From Hippopus hippopus (lineage: Eukaryota; Mollusca; Bivalvia; Cardiida; Cardiidae), in contig OX328108.1 in NCBI GenBank assembly GCA_946811185.2, forward strand, positions 19,291,239-19,355,238: DNA of 64,000 nucleotides, written 5' to 3'. The notes beneath the pieces were generated by a model. It had not been told where the DNA came from and ran no database searches. It was given only the letters and a program-made list of their open reading frames with translations. This document shows positions 19,985-30,519 of the stretch, piece after piece. Every line of letters begins with the position of its first letter. Position 1 is the first letter of the stretch. The translations under genes were made by a program, and so were the position numbers.

Positions 19985-20245
19985 ACGTGTCTTTGAGTTA
20001 TTCAGTAATAATAAATCTGTAATTTACCATTGTAAATCTATGTGATATACCTATCAATTATCACAGCTTATCTTAGAAACTGGCCAAAAAATGTGTTTTC
20101 TGTCTGATGCAGAGAATATCCTTGTGCAATTAATCAGAAACTGATGATCAGTCTGTGTCAAAAAATTATCTGAGGAAACTTATCTCTTGCTTGCTTTTTT
20201 GATCTACTTTACATGCTGATAGACATTAAGTTTGGCCTTGTGGTA
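19985..20245. repeat. Dispersed repeat X, copy 1
   Basis: About 260 bp similar to 22896-23155: shared AATCTGTAATTTACCATTGT, TGTGTTTTCTGTCTGAT and TTATCTGAG blocks. Function and ends unknown. Confidence 0.6.
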
Positions 20246-20303
20246 CTGTCTTTGTTTCACTCATTGCCTCTTTTGACACATTTGCAGCGCTTGATATCTA
20301 ATA

Positions 20304-20517
20304 CAAGGGCCATTTTTTATGTTCGTAGAATAGGGTGGTTTCTCCAATTATGTTTGTGGTATTAAAATTTTGTTTATTTGAGCCCTTCAAAGTATGCCCC
20401 ATCTGACCCCACACACTTTTTACAACAATCGATCCTCTTCTGGAATGTCATACAATACTCCTCTTTAGGTATATGTTGAAGACACTGGTAGAATGCACTG
20501 TCCTGTATAAACAGTTA
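20304..20517 (-). pseudogene. mariner-family transposase relic, C-terminal end
   Basis: On the minus strand about 45 codons read through FQKRIDCCKKCVGSDGAYFE to a stop at 20374-20376. This resembles the C-terminus of the mariner transposases at 8.1 kb (FQKWIQRLKLC...GEYFEGM) but belongs to another lineage. Seventy bases further on is the presumptive terminal repeat CAAGGGCCATTTTTTATG beside TA (20302-20303). Everything upstream of the last 45 codons is gone, replaced by HINE-2a at 20533. Confidence 0.65.
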
Positions 20518-20532
20518 ATATTAAAGTGTTAC

Positions 20533-21321
20533 TATGCCCCCTTCAACGAAGTGGGGTATATTGCTTTGCTAATGTCGGTCGGTTGGTCGGTAGGAAGGTC
20601 GGTCCGTCGGTCGGTCGGTAGACCTTACCTTGTCCGGATGATAACTAGACACAGAATTGACCTAGGTTCGTCAAATATGGCACAGATATGCGTCTCGGAG
20701 TGTAGATGATCCCTATTGATTTTGAGGTCAATCGGTCAAAGGTCAAGATCACAGTGACCGTCAACATGTTGATATATAGACCAAACCTTGTCCGGATGAT
20801 AACTAGACACAGAATTGACCTAGGTTTGTCACATTTGGCACAGACATGCGTCTTGGAGTGTACATGATCCCTATTGATTTTGATGATTCAGGGCCCGCGC
20901 TGCCGTTCGCCACTTGAGCCATTTGCTAAAAAAAAAAATTAAAGTGTCTCAAAAATCATCATATGTGGCTCAACTTGTGGCTCCAACATTATTTTATTCG
21001 CGTATTATCGGGGACGTAGTAAGCATCGAAGTCGACTGGGAAAAAGTGGAAGTCGAACGCGTGTGCCGAAAAGAAAATTGATAACCCAGTCTGTGTATCG
21101 GCGACTGTTTACAACCTTGTATGTATACACACGGCGGTGTGTATAATTATGCGAACTGTTGACAGATTATCACGTTTAACAATTGAAGTGGGCTATAAAT
21201 CAAAAAGATGACATCGATATTTCCCAATCAATTCTTTTGATATCAGTTTATGAACTATGCCACTTCCTGTAACAGTGTGGCAGTAGGGGGGCATGACTGT
21301 TTTACAAACAGACATCTTGTT
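20533..21321 (+). mobile_element. HINE-2a
   Basis: The head TATGCCCCCTTCAACGAAG is followed by a (GGTC)n run, about 1.9 units of 157 bp, a unique tail, the subterminal GGGGGGCATGAC and the hairpin CTGTTTTACAAACAG, ending in CATCTTGTT. The tail has the short open stretch VSIEVDWEKVEVERVC, which is also in HINE-2b. Confidence 0.75.
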
Positions 21322-21804
21322 ACATTCTGTTACTAATAATAGTAACATTTTCTACTGAAAATAGTGTAATATCAGTGTCACGCGAGGGCAGATATGGCGG
21401 GGCAACAAGCTGATATCTGATATTCTGCCTGTTGACAAGATATTTGTTCTAAATCTATAGCAACAGAACACTCGCTCGCAAACTAACTTTCTCAGAACAT
21501 CCCGTTTGTAAAAGAAAATGGCTGAATCATTCCGTCAACCGCTATCAGACAAATCTTCAGATCTACAGACATTGATTGAACTTCAAAACTAGCAAAGACA
21601 TGATAAATAGAGAATAGATTGTTGTTGTGTTGGATTAGGTAAGTTTATCGGGCAAGGCCTAGTGTCTATATGCTAGTAGATTTACGAATTTTATCCGTTG
21701 AGCCTAGGCCTACTGTAGGGAACCGAGCCCGAGAAACTTTCCAAATTCAAAGCATCAACCGTCTATTCTATTTATCCTGTTTCTAATTTATAATCCGAAT
21801 CATA
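21322..21804. other. No feature recognised
   Basis: Not matched to the repeat families here. If the frame below is a gene, this is its 3' flank. Confidence 0.25.
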
Positions 21805-22062
21805 CTAAATCTGGCTTGGAAAAACACAAATATCGTCATCTTTTAAACTGTGAATAAAGATGAAGAACTGTTTATTCAAAACATCTTGTACTGTATGCAG
21901 CTGCGATAGTGATGATGAATGATGCATGATTACGTCATGAACGTGACGTTTACCCGTGGAAAATAGCTGTATTGAATGAAGACAAGAATTTCTCCGTTTT
22001 AAGTCTTTAAACATGTTAGAAAAAGGAAAAACTCGAGCAAATAATCCATGAATGTAATAAAC
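21805..22062 (-). CDS. Candidate coding fragment, right part, unknown product
   Basis: On the minus strand a frame opens at the edge of the palindrome (22062) and runs 85 codons to TAG at 21805-21807, including an internal Met (MFKDLKRRNSCLHSIQLF). Composition is protein-like, with a Leu-rich stretch LSQLHTVQDVLNKQ and an acidic end. No domain recognised. Together with 22206-22363 it may be one ancestral reading frame cut by the foldback, but the joining frame is ambiguous: exact removal of the palindrome gives a different frame from removal of two extra bases. No poly(A) signal was seen after the stop. Confidence 0.22.
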   Translation of the reverse strand, partial: VYYIHGLFARVFPFSNMFKDLKRRNSCLHSIQLFSTGKRHVHDVIMHHSSSLSQLHTVQDVLNKQFFIFIHSLKDDDICVFPSQI

Positions 22063-22205
22063 AGGTTATTACACGGCTGATGAGGGCAGGAGAGTGATAT
22101 CGGCCCGCCACCTCCAAATCTGCCCTCGGGCTAAAGCCCTCGGGGCAGATGTCAAGGTGGCGGGCCGATATCACTCTCCTGCCCTCATCAGCCGTGTAAT
22201 AACCT
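22063..22205. mobile_element. Foldback element FB3, GC-rich perfect arms
   Basis: 143 bp. The arms start AGGTTATTACACGGCTGATG and remain complementary for about 60 bp, with the small loop GGGCTAAAGCCC. GC-rich against AT-rich flanks. No target duplication was found. Confidence 0.75.
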
Positions 22206-22363
22206 CTATTTATTTTACTTTTGCTTGGCTTACTTTTCTTTTTATGTGCCTTTGATCTAGATCTCCTATGTCCTGGTAATTGTTGTTCAGGTGATCTCTT
22301 GTGTTCAGATGATGCACCAGGAAACACTTCTGATTCTTCAGAAATGTGTAAAATATTAAACAA
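22206..22363 (-). CDS. Candidate coding fragment, left part, unknown product
   Basis: Minus-strand frame of about 52 codons running into FB3. It reads ISEESEVFPGASSEHKRSP and then a strongly basic run (HRRSRSKAHKKKSKPSKSK) like a nuclear localisation signal. An in-frame TGA lies just upstream, so an exon would have to start downstream of it, perhaps after an AG near 22335. Not recognised. It could be a piece of a host gene or of an old transposon. Confidence 0.22.
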
Positions 22364-22606
22364 TCAACTGGTGAAAAAAATGTTTAGGCTTTGGTGTGAA
22401 AAATAGATATGGTTGGGTGACCGGATCCACATATATATTTTGTTTTGGCCTTAGATGTATTTTTCAAGATGTCATTAATCCAAATCATGGTTAGAAAAGG
22501 AGAAGTTGCTGTAAAAATGATGTGTCTGAAAATACATGTAGACATACAGTGATGGGTTATACTCTAAGGCTTAAAAGATAATAAATTACCAATTAGTACA
22601 AGAATC

Positions 22607-22835
22607 CTATTTATTTCTTTGGTGTGAATAATCAAGGTATTGATTAGTGGTACATTTGTATATTGTTGTAATAAATGCACCTGCAGACAGGCCTGCTAGG
22701 GTCTGCAGAATAAACTTGTCCATATTTTTTACCAATCCAATTTTTTTTGTATTACAAATAATTTTGTATTCAAGTATAGCAATACTCAGAAGTACGCCAA
22801 AAGCCAGTGTATTCAGCTTCATTGAAAAATTCTCC
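22607..22835 (-). repeat. Dispersed repeat Y, copy 1
   Basis: Similar to 41960-42130 (GCCAAAAGCCAGTGTATTCA / GTCAAAAGCCAGCGCATTCA; AGGCCTGCT ... CAGAATAAAC). It holds a 71-codon frame beginning MKLNTLAFGVLLSIAILEY, but the other copy has stops in that frame. Confidence 0.45.
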
Positions 22836-22895
22836 TATTAATATCCTTATAGAATTGTCTAAAAATTCTGCGGACTATTTAATTGCTAGATCATG

Positions 22896-23155
22896 TCTGT
22901 GAGTTATTCAATAACAACAAATCTGTAATTTACCATTGTAAATCTATGTGATTTAAGTCTGGACAAAACCTATCAGTTATCACAGCTTAACTTGGGAGGC
23001 CAATAAATGTGTTTTCTGTCTGATATGGAGAAGATCCTTGTTCAATCAATCAGAAACGGATGAACCTGCTATGTCAGACAAGAAATTATCTGAGAAAGCT
23101 AATCTTTTTCTTTCTTTTTGATCCGCTTTACATAGTAATAAACATCAATCTGGCA
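22896..23155. repeat. Dispersed repeat X, copy 2
   Basis: Counterpart of 19985-20245, same direction, moderately diverged. Confidence 0.6.
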
Positions 23156-23288
23156 ATTCGGTATCCAGTTTTGTCTGACATGACTTTGTGTTTAATTTTG
23201 TGTTGAAAAGCTTGAATGTTAAGTCAATTAAAATTACATTTCTAGGCCTAGTCAATATTCAGGATCCAAATATCAGAAATTTTTCTAA

Positions 23289-23522
23289 CCCTTTACCACT
23301 ATCCCGACTTTTAACGACCCTAATATAAAGAAGCCTTTTTGAAAACATTGTGGAAAAAGGAGAAAATGCCGGTAACCAGATTTTCTCCTTTTCCCACATC
23401 GTTTTCTACCCTATCAGAGATATTGAGCTCATTTGCACCAATTTCAAATTTGCTGTTTACAAATCCTGTCTGCAAATGCTTTCAATTTGGACAAGTATAA
23501 ATTTTTCTCGTGTGGTAAAGGC
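23289..23522 (+). mobile_element. P-MITE P25
   Basis: Complete (234 bp) with a short insertion in the long arm. Flanks have decayed to CTAA and GTAA. Confidence 0.75.
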
Positions 23523-23547
23523 GTAACACTTCGCACTTTGGCCTTAA

Positions 23548-23769
23548 CCCTTTACCACACATTCCAGACTTTTAACGACACTGGGAAAGACAGCCATTTG
23601 AAAACAGTGTGGGAAATGGAGAAAATATTGGTAACTAGCATTTTCTCCTTTACCTACAATGTTTTCTATCCTGCAAGTGATAAATTTCAATTTTGAGTCA
23701 CATTTATTTTGTCATCTGCAAAAGCTTTCAATTTGAGCAAGTCTCAAAATTTTGTCGTTTGGTGAAGAG
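23548..23769 (+). mobile_element. P-MITE P26
   Basis: 222 bp, TTAA 23544-23547. Shares TTAA 23770-23773 with P27. Confidence 0.85.
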
Positions 23770-23773
23770 TTAA

Positions 23774-23982
23774 CCTTTTACCACACAATCCAGACTTATA
23801 ATGACCCTGGGAAAGAGAGCCATTGGAAAATAGTGTGGGAAAAGGAGAAAATTCGGGTAACAATGTGCACAATGTTTTCTACCTTATCAGTGACCAATTC
23901 CATCATTTGAGTCACATTTATTTTGTCCTCTGCAAATTCTTTCAATTTGAACAAGTCTAAATTCTGGTGGTATGGTAAAGAT
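23774..23982 (+). mobile_element. P-MITE P27
   Basis: Right palindrome stem mostly deleted. Right TTAA 23983-23986. Confidence 0.8.
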
Positions 23983-23997
23983 TTAATATCTCACAAA

Positions 23998-24075
23998 ATG
24001 TTAAACTGTCTATGTGGAAAATCAGACTGTATATTCTTTGCAGCCTGATCTCAATCTACACTGTTAACTGCAGAA
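23998..24075. mobile_element. Q/R-type hairpin
   Basis: Arms TCTATGTGGAAAATCAGACT and CCTGATCTCAATCTACACTG. Confidence 0.5.
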
Positions 24076-24139
24076 ATTGAAATTATGCTTGGTACACCAA
24101 TGGCTAGGAGTCTTGGTTACAATTTTGGCTTTCCTTTTT

Positions 24140-24418
24140 TTGTTCCTGTAATGAGGTAGGTTATTTGGATATAGTTTTAGCGTTGTCCGTCCGTCCGTCT
24201 GTCCTTCCGTCCATTCGTGTGTCTGTCTGGGACAATATCTCCAATACAATTGGACGGAATTTCGTGAAACTTTATACGTGTGTACAATAACCTATTCAGC
24301 CGATATACTTTTTTTCTTTTTTTTGATTCGATGCAAAATGGCCGACTGGGAGTGATTTTGAGTTACGCGGTCGCATAAATTCAGCAGGGGATATCATTTC
24401 AACAAAATTGCTTGTTTT
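24140..24418 (+). mobile_element. HINE-like element, short (HINE-5)
   Basis: Subterminal AGGTTATT, a (GTCC)n run (24187-24215), then AATAACCT. It ends near GCTTGTTTTG. No tandem core. Confidence 0.4.
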
Positions 24419-24449
24419 GCTTAGTTATACCAGAAACACTGAGTTGTAA

Positions 24450-24994
24450 CTCTTTACCAAAGGACAAATTTTTAGGCTCATCCAAAGTCATCATTTGCAG
24501 ACGACATATCAAATGTGGCCCAAATGCTGGAACTTTTCTTTGATAGCGTAGAAAACATTTTGGGAAAAGGAGAAAATGCTGGTTATCAGCATTTTCTCCT
24601 TTTCCCAAAATGTTTTCAAAAGACTACTTCCTGAAGGGCCGAGCCCCTGTAGCTCAGTTGGTAGCGTGCAGGACTTGAGAACAAGGGGTCGTTGGTTTGA
24701 ATCCTGGCTCGGCAAATTTTTTCCAAGGATTGACGATAGTCATTGCGACAGGATTCATTCCTCTCCCACCACTGACCATTGTCTCGACCGTGGTTATGTG
24801 GGAAAGCAGCCAGTGGCTTGGAAAGAAAAATTTTGTGGAGTACTGGTAAAAGAGACTCTAGGAAAGCATGGATAGGTGCAGTGGCCGCTGCGATATAACT
24901 GAAATTATGTTGAAAATGGCATTAAACACCATACAATCAATCAATCAATCATCTTCCTGAAGGTCATTAAAACTCTGGATTGTGTGGTAAAGGG
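24450..24994 (-). mobile_element. P-MITE P28, split by SINE-A copy 3
   Basis: Pieces at 24450-24637 and 24953-24994. Right TTAA 24995-24998. The palindrome is intact except for the centre (GGTTATC). Confidence 0.85.
24638..24952 (+). mobile_element. SINE-A copy 3
   Basis: Full length with A box TGTAGCTCAGTTGGTAGC and B box TGGTTTGAATCC. Exact 11-bp duplication CTTCCTGAAGG at 24627-24637 and 24953-24963, inside P28. Confidence 0.88.
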
Positions 24995-25096
24995 TTAAAA
25001 AACAGTTTACTTGCCCAATAATGGCATAAATAAATTGTTGATATAGAGTCTTAGCCTAAGTTTGAGCCAGTTTCAAAGAATGGTCATGGTTGTTAA

Positions 25097-25283
25097 CACT
25101 TTTTTGTATGACAAAATTGTAGATTTCACTAAATTGAAAGCCGAGTTGTATTTTTAAAATGATACAAAACATTGTGAGAGGAGCAGAAAATGCTGGTTAT
25201 CAGCATTTTCACCTTTTCCCACAATGTTTTCAAAGGCCCGTTTCTTTACAGTTGTTAAAACTCTGGATTGTTTGGTAAAGGGT
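25097..25283 (-). mobile_element. P-MITE P29
   Basis: TTAA 25093-25096 and 25284-25287. The long arm is shortened. Confidence 0.8.
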
Positions 25284-25393
25284 TTAATCAATAAACGATG
25301 CGACTGGCATTTTGAGTTGGATGATGTCATAAAATTTCGGGTATTTTAGATCCGAAATCAAACTGCATGTATGTTGCTGATTATGCATGACCA

Positions 25394-25823
25394 GGGTCTG
25401 TATTCACCAACCATTCGTAAGAATGTTCTTTGTCTTATTCTCCAAGATTTTCCAAATTTGAAAGTAACAGAACTTCAGATTGGCTAAACCATTGGCTAAA
25501 CCAATCATCAGTTCTGTTATTTTCAACTTTGGAAAAATCTGGAGAACAAGACAGAGAATGTTCTAAATTAACCCTTTACAAAACAATCCCTGGTTTTCAC
25601 GACCCAGAGGAAGAGGCCTAATCTGAAAACATTGTGGGAAAAGGAGAAAATACTGGTAACCAGCATTTTCTCCTTTTCCCACAATGTTTTCTACTCTTCT
25701 AAAGTCAAGTTTCAATTTTTGAGTCAAGTTTATTTTGTTGTCTGCATATGCTTTCAATTTGGACAAGTCTAAAATTTTGTCATTTGGTAAAGAGTTAAGA
25801 ATGGTTGTTGAATAAGAAACCCC
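25394..25823. mobile_element. D-MITE copy 1, split by P30
   Basis: Inverted ends GTCTGTATTCACCAACCATT and GAATGGTTGTTGAATAAG. The middle is palindromic around GATTGGCTAAACCA. P30 sits in the TTAA of the right arm. Confidence 0.7.
25572..25794 (+). mobile_element. P-MITE P30
   Basis: 223 bp with a perfect-looking palindrome, TTAA 25568-25571 and 25795-25798. Nested in a D-MITE. Confidence 0.88.
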
Positions 25824-25852
25824 ACCCCCCACCACCCCACCCCCGACCTTCT
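25824..25852. repeat. C-rich simple repeat
   Basis: CCCCACCCCCCACCACCCCA and similar, next to the D-MITE end. Confidence 0.7.
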
Positions 25853-26079
25853 GCAAATCACCTGTTCTGATCTTGGGCACAAGGTAGACTCCTTTGGTTC
25901 AGCTTGGTTTATTTTTAGTGTAAAATCCAAAGTCTAAAATTTCTATATAGCTAATGAAGTAAATTTTAAACATTTTGCTAAGAGACTCAAAAAAGTTTTA
26001 GTAATGGCAGGGAAAAAGCCCAATTGTTGCAGATGTAGTCTTGTTTGGCAAGAATATTTAAAAAATTTTAATGGTGTAG

Positions 26080-26345
26080 ATCAAAGTTAGGACCAGGGGT
26101 CCATTTCAACAAACTGCGCAGATTTACGCCATTTTTGGGGGGATTGAATAAACACATGTAGGATCCCTACTTTACCCAAACATATGAAGTGGCGTAATGT
26201 TATCTAAATTCTTAATCAAATTGTAAAGTTATGTAGTTCAGTGAAACTTGTTTTCAGACTTAATGCTTGCTTACAAAAACTGTGTACGCTAATTTCGTGC
26301 ATATGCAGTTTAGTGAAATGTGCCCCAGATCTTCTATAACACAGG
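26080..26345. mobile_element. Q/R-type hairpin split by G-MITE
   Basis: GTGTAGATCAAAGTTAGGAC on the left and AGGCTGATCTTGGATCTGTA on the right belong to one hairpin. G-MITE (26097-26327) separates them. Confidence 0.5.
26097..26327. mobile_element. G-MITE
   Basis: About 231 bp with inverted ends GGGGTCCATTTCAACAAACT and AGTTTAGTGAAATGTGCCCC. Confidence 0.6.
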
Positions 26346-26526
26346 CTGATCTTGGATCTGTAGTGTCTTCAAAAACATCTGAAATTGTCCAAAGCAATTA
26401 GGGATAAAAGTTATACTTCAGCGAGAGCCACCTAAAACATGGATTGGTTCTTACCCAAACTTCCGCCCTCAACACCATTATAGTAACTTTTATGAACACC
26501 TGAAGTTAGGCTTGCATGCAATCAGC

Positions 26527-26750
26527 CTATTAGCTCTTTGGCTGCTTAGCCTGACTTTCTGACCTTTTGTGGACAGTGGCCATCAAGATCAGACTGCATA
26601 GAATGTGCAGTCTGATCTTAGATAGACACTATCCAATATAGTAAGTTTAATAAGATAAAATTGACTATGATATCACATCACTTTGGTCTTAACTATTGGT
26701 TGTAAATATTCATTTGGTTTATTTAGTAGGCTAAGGGTTAGGATTAGATG
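26527..26750. mobile_element. R-MITE
   Basis: Ends GCTCTTTGGCTGCTTAGCC and ATTTAGTAGGCTAAGGG. Hairpin at about 26574-26634. Confidence 0.65.
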
Positions 26751-26924
26751 GAAAATGATATAGCACTTGAATAGATTGGTAAAACCACTTAGATAGTTGC
26801 ATGAGTAAAGAGGATACATCATTTTCTACTATCACACAAGACTGTCCTTCATAGTGTTTTTTTTTTCTCAAATGATATCGTAAAATGTTGATTGTTTCAG
26901 AAATCGTTTATCCCTTCTCTAGCC

Positions 26925-27090
26925 AAAATTTTTTCTTTGTCTTTGAAAGAAGCAGCAGATTATAGATAAGATGTGGCTCCAATGATGTAATTTCTTCTCA
27001 AAAGGATAAAAAACACTGCTGGAAAAGGAGTACACTCAAATTTTTAGCATTTTGTCATTCTGCTACCATGTTTTCAACAGCTTTTAGAAA
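26925..27090 (-). mobile_element. P-MITE P31, degraded
   Basis: Recognisable by CAGCAGATTATAGATAAGAT (long arm) and GGAAAAGGAG. No ends. Confidence 0.45.
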
Positions 27091-27336
27091 GTTTTCAAAG
27101 CTCTGTGGAGCCTTGCGCAAGGACACTCCCACCTGATTGGCACTTTCAAGGGAAACTTGAATATGGATTTCCTTATCAAGGATCCGTTCTGAGACAAAAA
27201 TGACCCCAAAAGTCTCAGTGAAGAAATTGGTAAAGTACTCAAGATTTCCAGAGTTGAATGAAGAAAACAGCTAATTGAATGTTGTCCAATTAAATGGCAT
27301 CCAAATGAAGAAAAATGAAGACCTTTTGGAATCCAA
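27091..27336. other. No feature recognised
   Basis: Contains GCAAGGACACTCCCACCTG, faintly like the SINE-B body. Otherwise nothing. Confidence 0.25.
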
Positions 27337-27340
27337 TTAA

Positions 27341-27560
27341 CCCTTTACTGCACAGTGCCGACTTTAACAACCCTGGGAAAGAAGCCTTTTGAAAACATTG
27401 TGGGAAAAGGAGAAAATGCTGGTAACCAGCATTTTCTCCTTTTCCCACAATGTTTTCTACCCAATCAAAGAAAACTTGCACTATTTGAGCCACGATGAAA
27501 TAGCCATCTGCAAATGCTTTCAATTTGGATGAGGCTAAAGTTTTGTCGTCTGGTAAAGAG
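27341..27560 (+). mobile_element. P-MITE P32
   Basis: 220 bp with an intact palindrome, TTAA 27337-27340 and 27561-27564. The long arm is of the subtype with CACTATTTGAGCCACGATGA. Confidence 0.88.
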
Positions 27561-27564
27561 TTAA

Positions 27565-27680
27565 CCCTTTCACCATTATGAGCTACAATGACAGCTTTTG
27601 TAGATGGCATGGATCAAAATCAGACTGTATTGAATGAAAAGTCTAATCTTAGTCCTAGTCCTTCAGGTACTTCAATTCAA
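27565..27680. mobile_element. Q-MITE, decayed
   Basis: CCCTTTCACCATTATGAGC then a weak hairpin (GGATCAAAATCAGACTG). Shares TTAA 27561-27564 with P32. Confidence 0.4.
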
Positions 27681-27769
27681 ACCATGATGCACTTTTTTCA
27701 CAGTAAAACTGTACTTTTCTGTTGTTTGACAAAAAGTAGTTTATTTATTAAATGGCAAGAGCAGTAACT

Positions 27770-27880
27770 ATTTACCTTACAACAGCTTTTTAGGCTAGTC
27801 CAAAAGAAAGGACACACAGAAGACAAAGTATATCTGATTCAATGACTGAAAGATGTGTTTGGAGAGGAGAAAATATTAGA
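27770..27880 (-). mobile_element. P-MITE P33, left fragment
   Basis: CTATTTACCTTACAAC and decayed long arm. Cut by HINE-6. Confidence 0.5.
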
Positions 27881-27904
27881 AGAAAAGAAGACAAACAAAG
27901 GTTA

Positions 27905-28800
27905 GTGGGATTATGCTGGAGTCACCTTGTCCGTCCATCTGTCCATCCATCCATCTGCATCCTGAAATCTTGCCCGGAACATTACTTCCAAAATATAAAA
28001 GGTATTGATTTCAAACTTCATATGCAGATAGATCACATTGAATCCAAGTGCAGTGCACTAGAACCATAACTCAGTCCTTACTATTTTTGAGGTAATTGCC
28101 CTTAGTTATTTTAAAATTTGGATTTTTGTTGGGAGCATAACTTCCAAACTATAAAAGCTATTGACTTCAAACTTTGTATACAAATAGATCATGTTAAGGA
28201 AAAAGTCCAGTGCACAAGATCTATAACTCTGTCCTCATTATTTTTGGAGTTATTGCACTTTGTTATTTTACAAATCAAACAAAAAATTTGGATTTTTGTC
28301 AGGAGCATAACTACAAACTATAAAAACTATTGACTTAAAACTGCATATGCTGATAGATCACATTATGGCCAAGTGCAGTACCCAAGATCCATAACTCTGT
28401 CTTCATTATGTTTTGAATTATTACCCTTAGTTATTTTTCAAATTGTCTTGACTATAACTTCCAAAGTATAAAAGCTTTTGACTTCAAACTTCAAATACAG
28501 ATGGATCACAAAGAGAACAAGTGCAGTGCACAAGATTATTACCTCTGTCTTCATTATTTTTAGAATTATTGCCCCTAGATACTTTCTGTCCAGAGCGTAT
28601 TTTCCAAAGTATACAAGGTATTGACCTAATATTGCAAAGACAGATGCATCACATTTAGGACAAGTGCAGCGCACAAGATTCATAACTCTGTTTTTAGGGG
28701 TTTTTTTTAGTTCTTGACCTTTATTATTTTACATCTAGGGTTTGGAAAGGGGCAGTCATTCATCTAGGGTCTGGAAAGGGGCAGTCATTCAGTGACAGGT
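27905..28800 (+). mobile_element. HINE-6, tandem-repeat element
   Basis: The head is a (GTCCATC)n run (27928-27958), followed by about five diverged units of roughly 165 bp (GCATAACTTCCAAACTATAA ... ATAACTCTGTCCTCATTATT). Near the right edge a 29-bp stretch starting CATCTAGGGT is doubled (28731-28790). The 3' end is not clear. Confidence 0.55.
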
Positions 28801-28934
28801 GAGGGTATTTGTCAGCGTGTGACAGTTCTAGTCTTTTTTGTTTGGTAAAACTGATACTCATTTCTATCTGAAACACATCTGCAACTGTGAAAAAAATCTG
28901 TAAGATATAGGTGATTTCTCCTGATGAAACTAAT

Positions 28935-30519
28935 TATGCCTCCCTTCAACGAAGTGGGAGTATATTGCTTTGCTAATGTCCGTCGGTCGGTATGTCGGTC
29001 CGTCGGTCGGTAGACCTTGCCTTGTCCGGATGATAACTAGACACAGAATTGACCTAGGTTCATCAAATTTGGCACAGGCATGCACCTCGGAGTGTAGATG
29101 ATCCCTATTGATTTTGAGGTCAATCGGTCAATGGTCAAGGTCACAGTGACCGTCAACATGTTGATATATAGACCATACCTTGTCCGGATGATAACTAGAC
29201 ACAGAATTGACCTGGGTTCGTCAAATTTGGCACAGACATGCGTCTCGGAGTGTAGATGATCCCTATTGATTTTGAGATCAATCGGTCAAAGGTCAAGGTC
29301 ACAGTGACCGTCAACATGTTGATATATAGACCAAACCTTGTCCGGATGATAACTAGACACAGAATTGACCTAGGTTATCAAATTTGGCACAGATATGCGT
29401 CTCGAAGTGTAGATGATCTCTATTGATTTTGAGGTCAATCAATCAAAGGTCAAGGTCACAGTGACCGTCAACATGTTGATATATAGACCAAACCTTGTCC
29501 AGACATTAACTAGACACAGAATTGACCTAGGTTCGTCAAATTTGGCACAGACATGCGTCTCGGAGTGTAGATGATCCCTATTGATTTTGAGGTCAATCGG
29601 TCAAAGGTCAAGGTCACAGTGACCGTCAACATGTTGATATATAGACCAAACCTTGTCCGGATGATAACTAGACACAGAATTGACCTAGGTTCGTCAAATT
29701 TGTCACAGACATTTGTCTTGGAGTGCAGATGATCCCTATCGACTTTGAGATTAATCCATTAAAGGTCAAGGTCACAGTGGCCTTCAACTTAATGATATAT
29801 AGACCAAACCTTGTCCAGATGATAACTAGACACAGAATTGACATAGGTTCTTCATATTCTGTACAGATATTCATCTCAGAGCGTAAATGATCCCTATCGA
29901 TTTTGAGATTAATCCATCAAAGGTCAAGGTCACAGTGGCCTTCAACTTAATGATATATAGACCAAACCTTGTCCAGATAACTAGACACAGAATTGACCTA
30001 GGTCCTTCAAATTCTGTACAGATATTCATCTTGGAGTGTAAATGATCCCTATCAATTTTAAGGTTAATCCGTGAAAGGTCAAGGTCAAAGTGACCACCAG
30101 ATGATTCAGGGCCAGCTCTGCCGTTTGCCACTTGAGCTATTTGCTAAAAAAAAAATTAAAGTGTCTCAAAAATCATCATATGTGGCTCAATTTGTGGCTC
30201 CAACATTTTATTCGCGTATTATCGGGGACGTAGTAAGCATCGAAGTCGACTGGGAAAAAGCGGAAGTCGAACGCACGTGCCGAAAAGAAAATCGATAACC
30301 CAATCTGTGTATCGGCGACTGTTTACAATCTTGTATGTATACACACGGCAGTGTGTATAATTATGCAAACTGTTTAACAATTGAAGTGGGCTATAAATCA
30401 AAAAGATGACATCGATATTTCCCAATCAATTCTTTTGATATCAGTTTATGAACTGTGCCACTTCCTGTATCAATGTGGCAGTAGGGGGGCATGACTGTTT
30501 TACAAACAGACGTCTTGTT
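28935..30519 (+). mobile_element. HINE-2b, long array
   Basis: Same ends as HINE-2a (TATGCCTCCCTTCAACGAAG; GGGGGGCATGACTG hairpin CTTGTT) but with about seven 157-bp units containing CTTGTCCGGATGATAACTAG and GGTCAAGGTCACAGTGACC. Units decay toward the right. The unique tail is about 400 bp. Confidence 0.8.

Noticed and set aside
22016..22363. 115-codon frame taken whole as one protein
   Set aside because: The last third is translation of foldback FB3. Only the part before it is kept as a weak candidate.
22607..22822. Small secreted protein (71 codons, hydrophobic start)
   Set aside because: A second copy of the sequence at about 42.0-42.1 kb has stops in this frame, so it is more likely repeat Y.
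24399..24608. Conserved protein suggested by repeated frames with GKGENAGNQHFLLFPQ
   Set aside because: All instances coincide with the P-MITE palindrome stem and occur in either strand and several frames.
30103..30300. Open stretch VSIEVDWEKAEVERTC as a captured exon
   Set aside because: It is present in both HINE-2 tails with replacement changes (for example V/A, V/T) and no start or splice signals. Nothing indicates selection.
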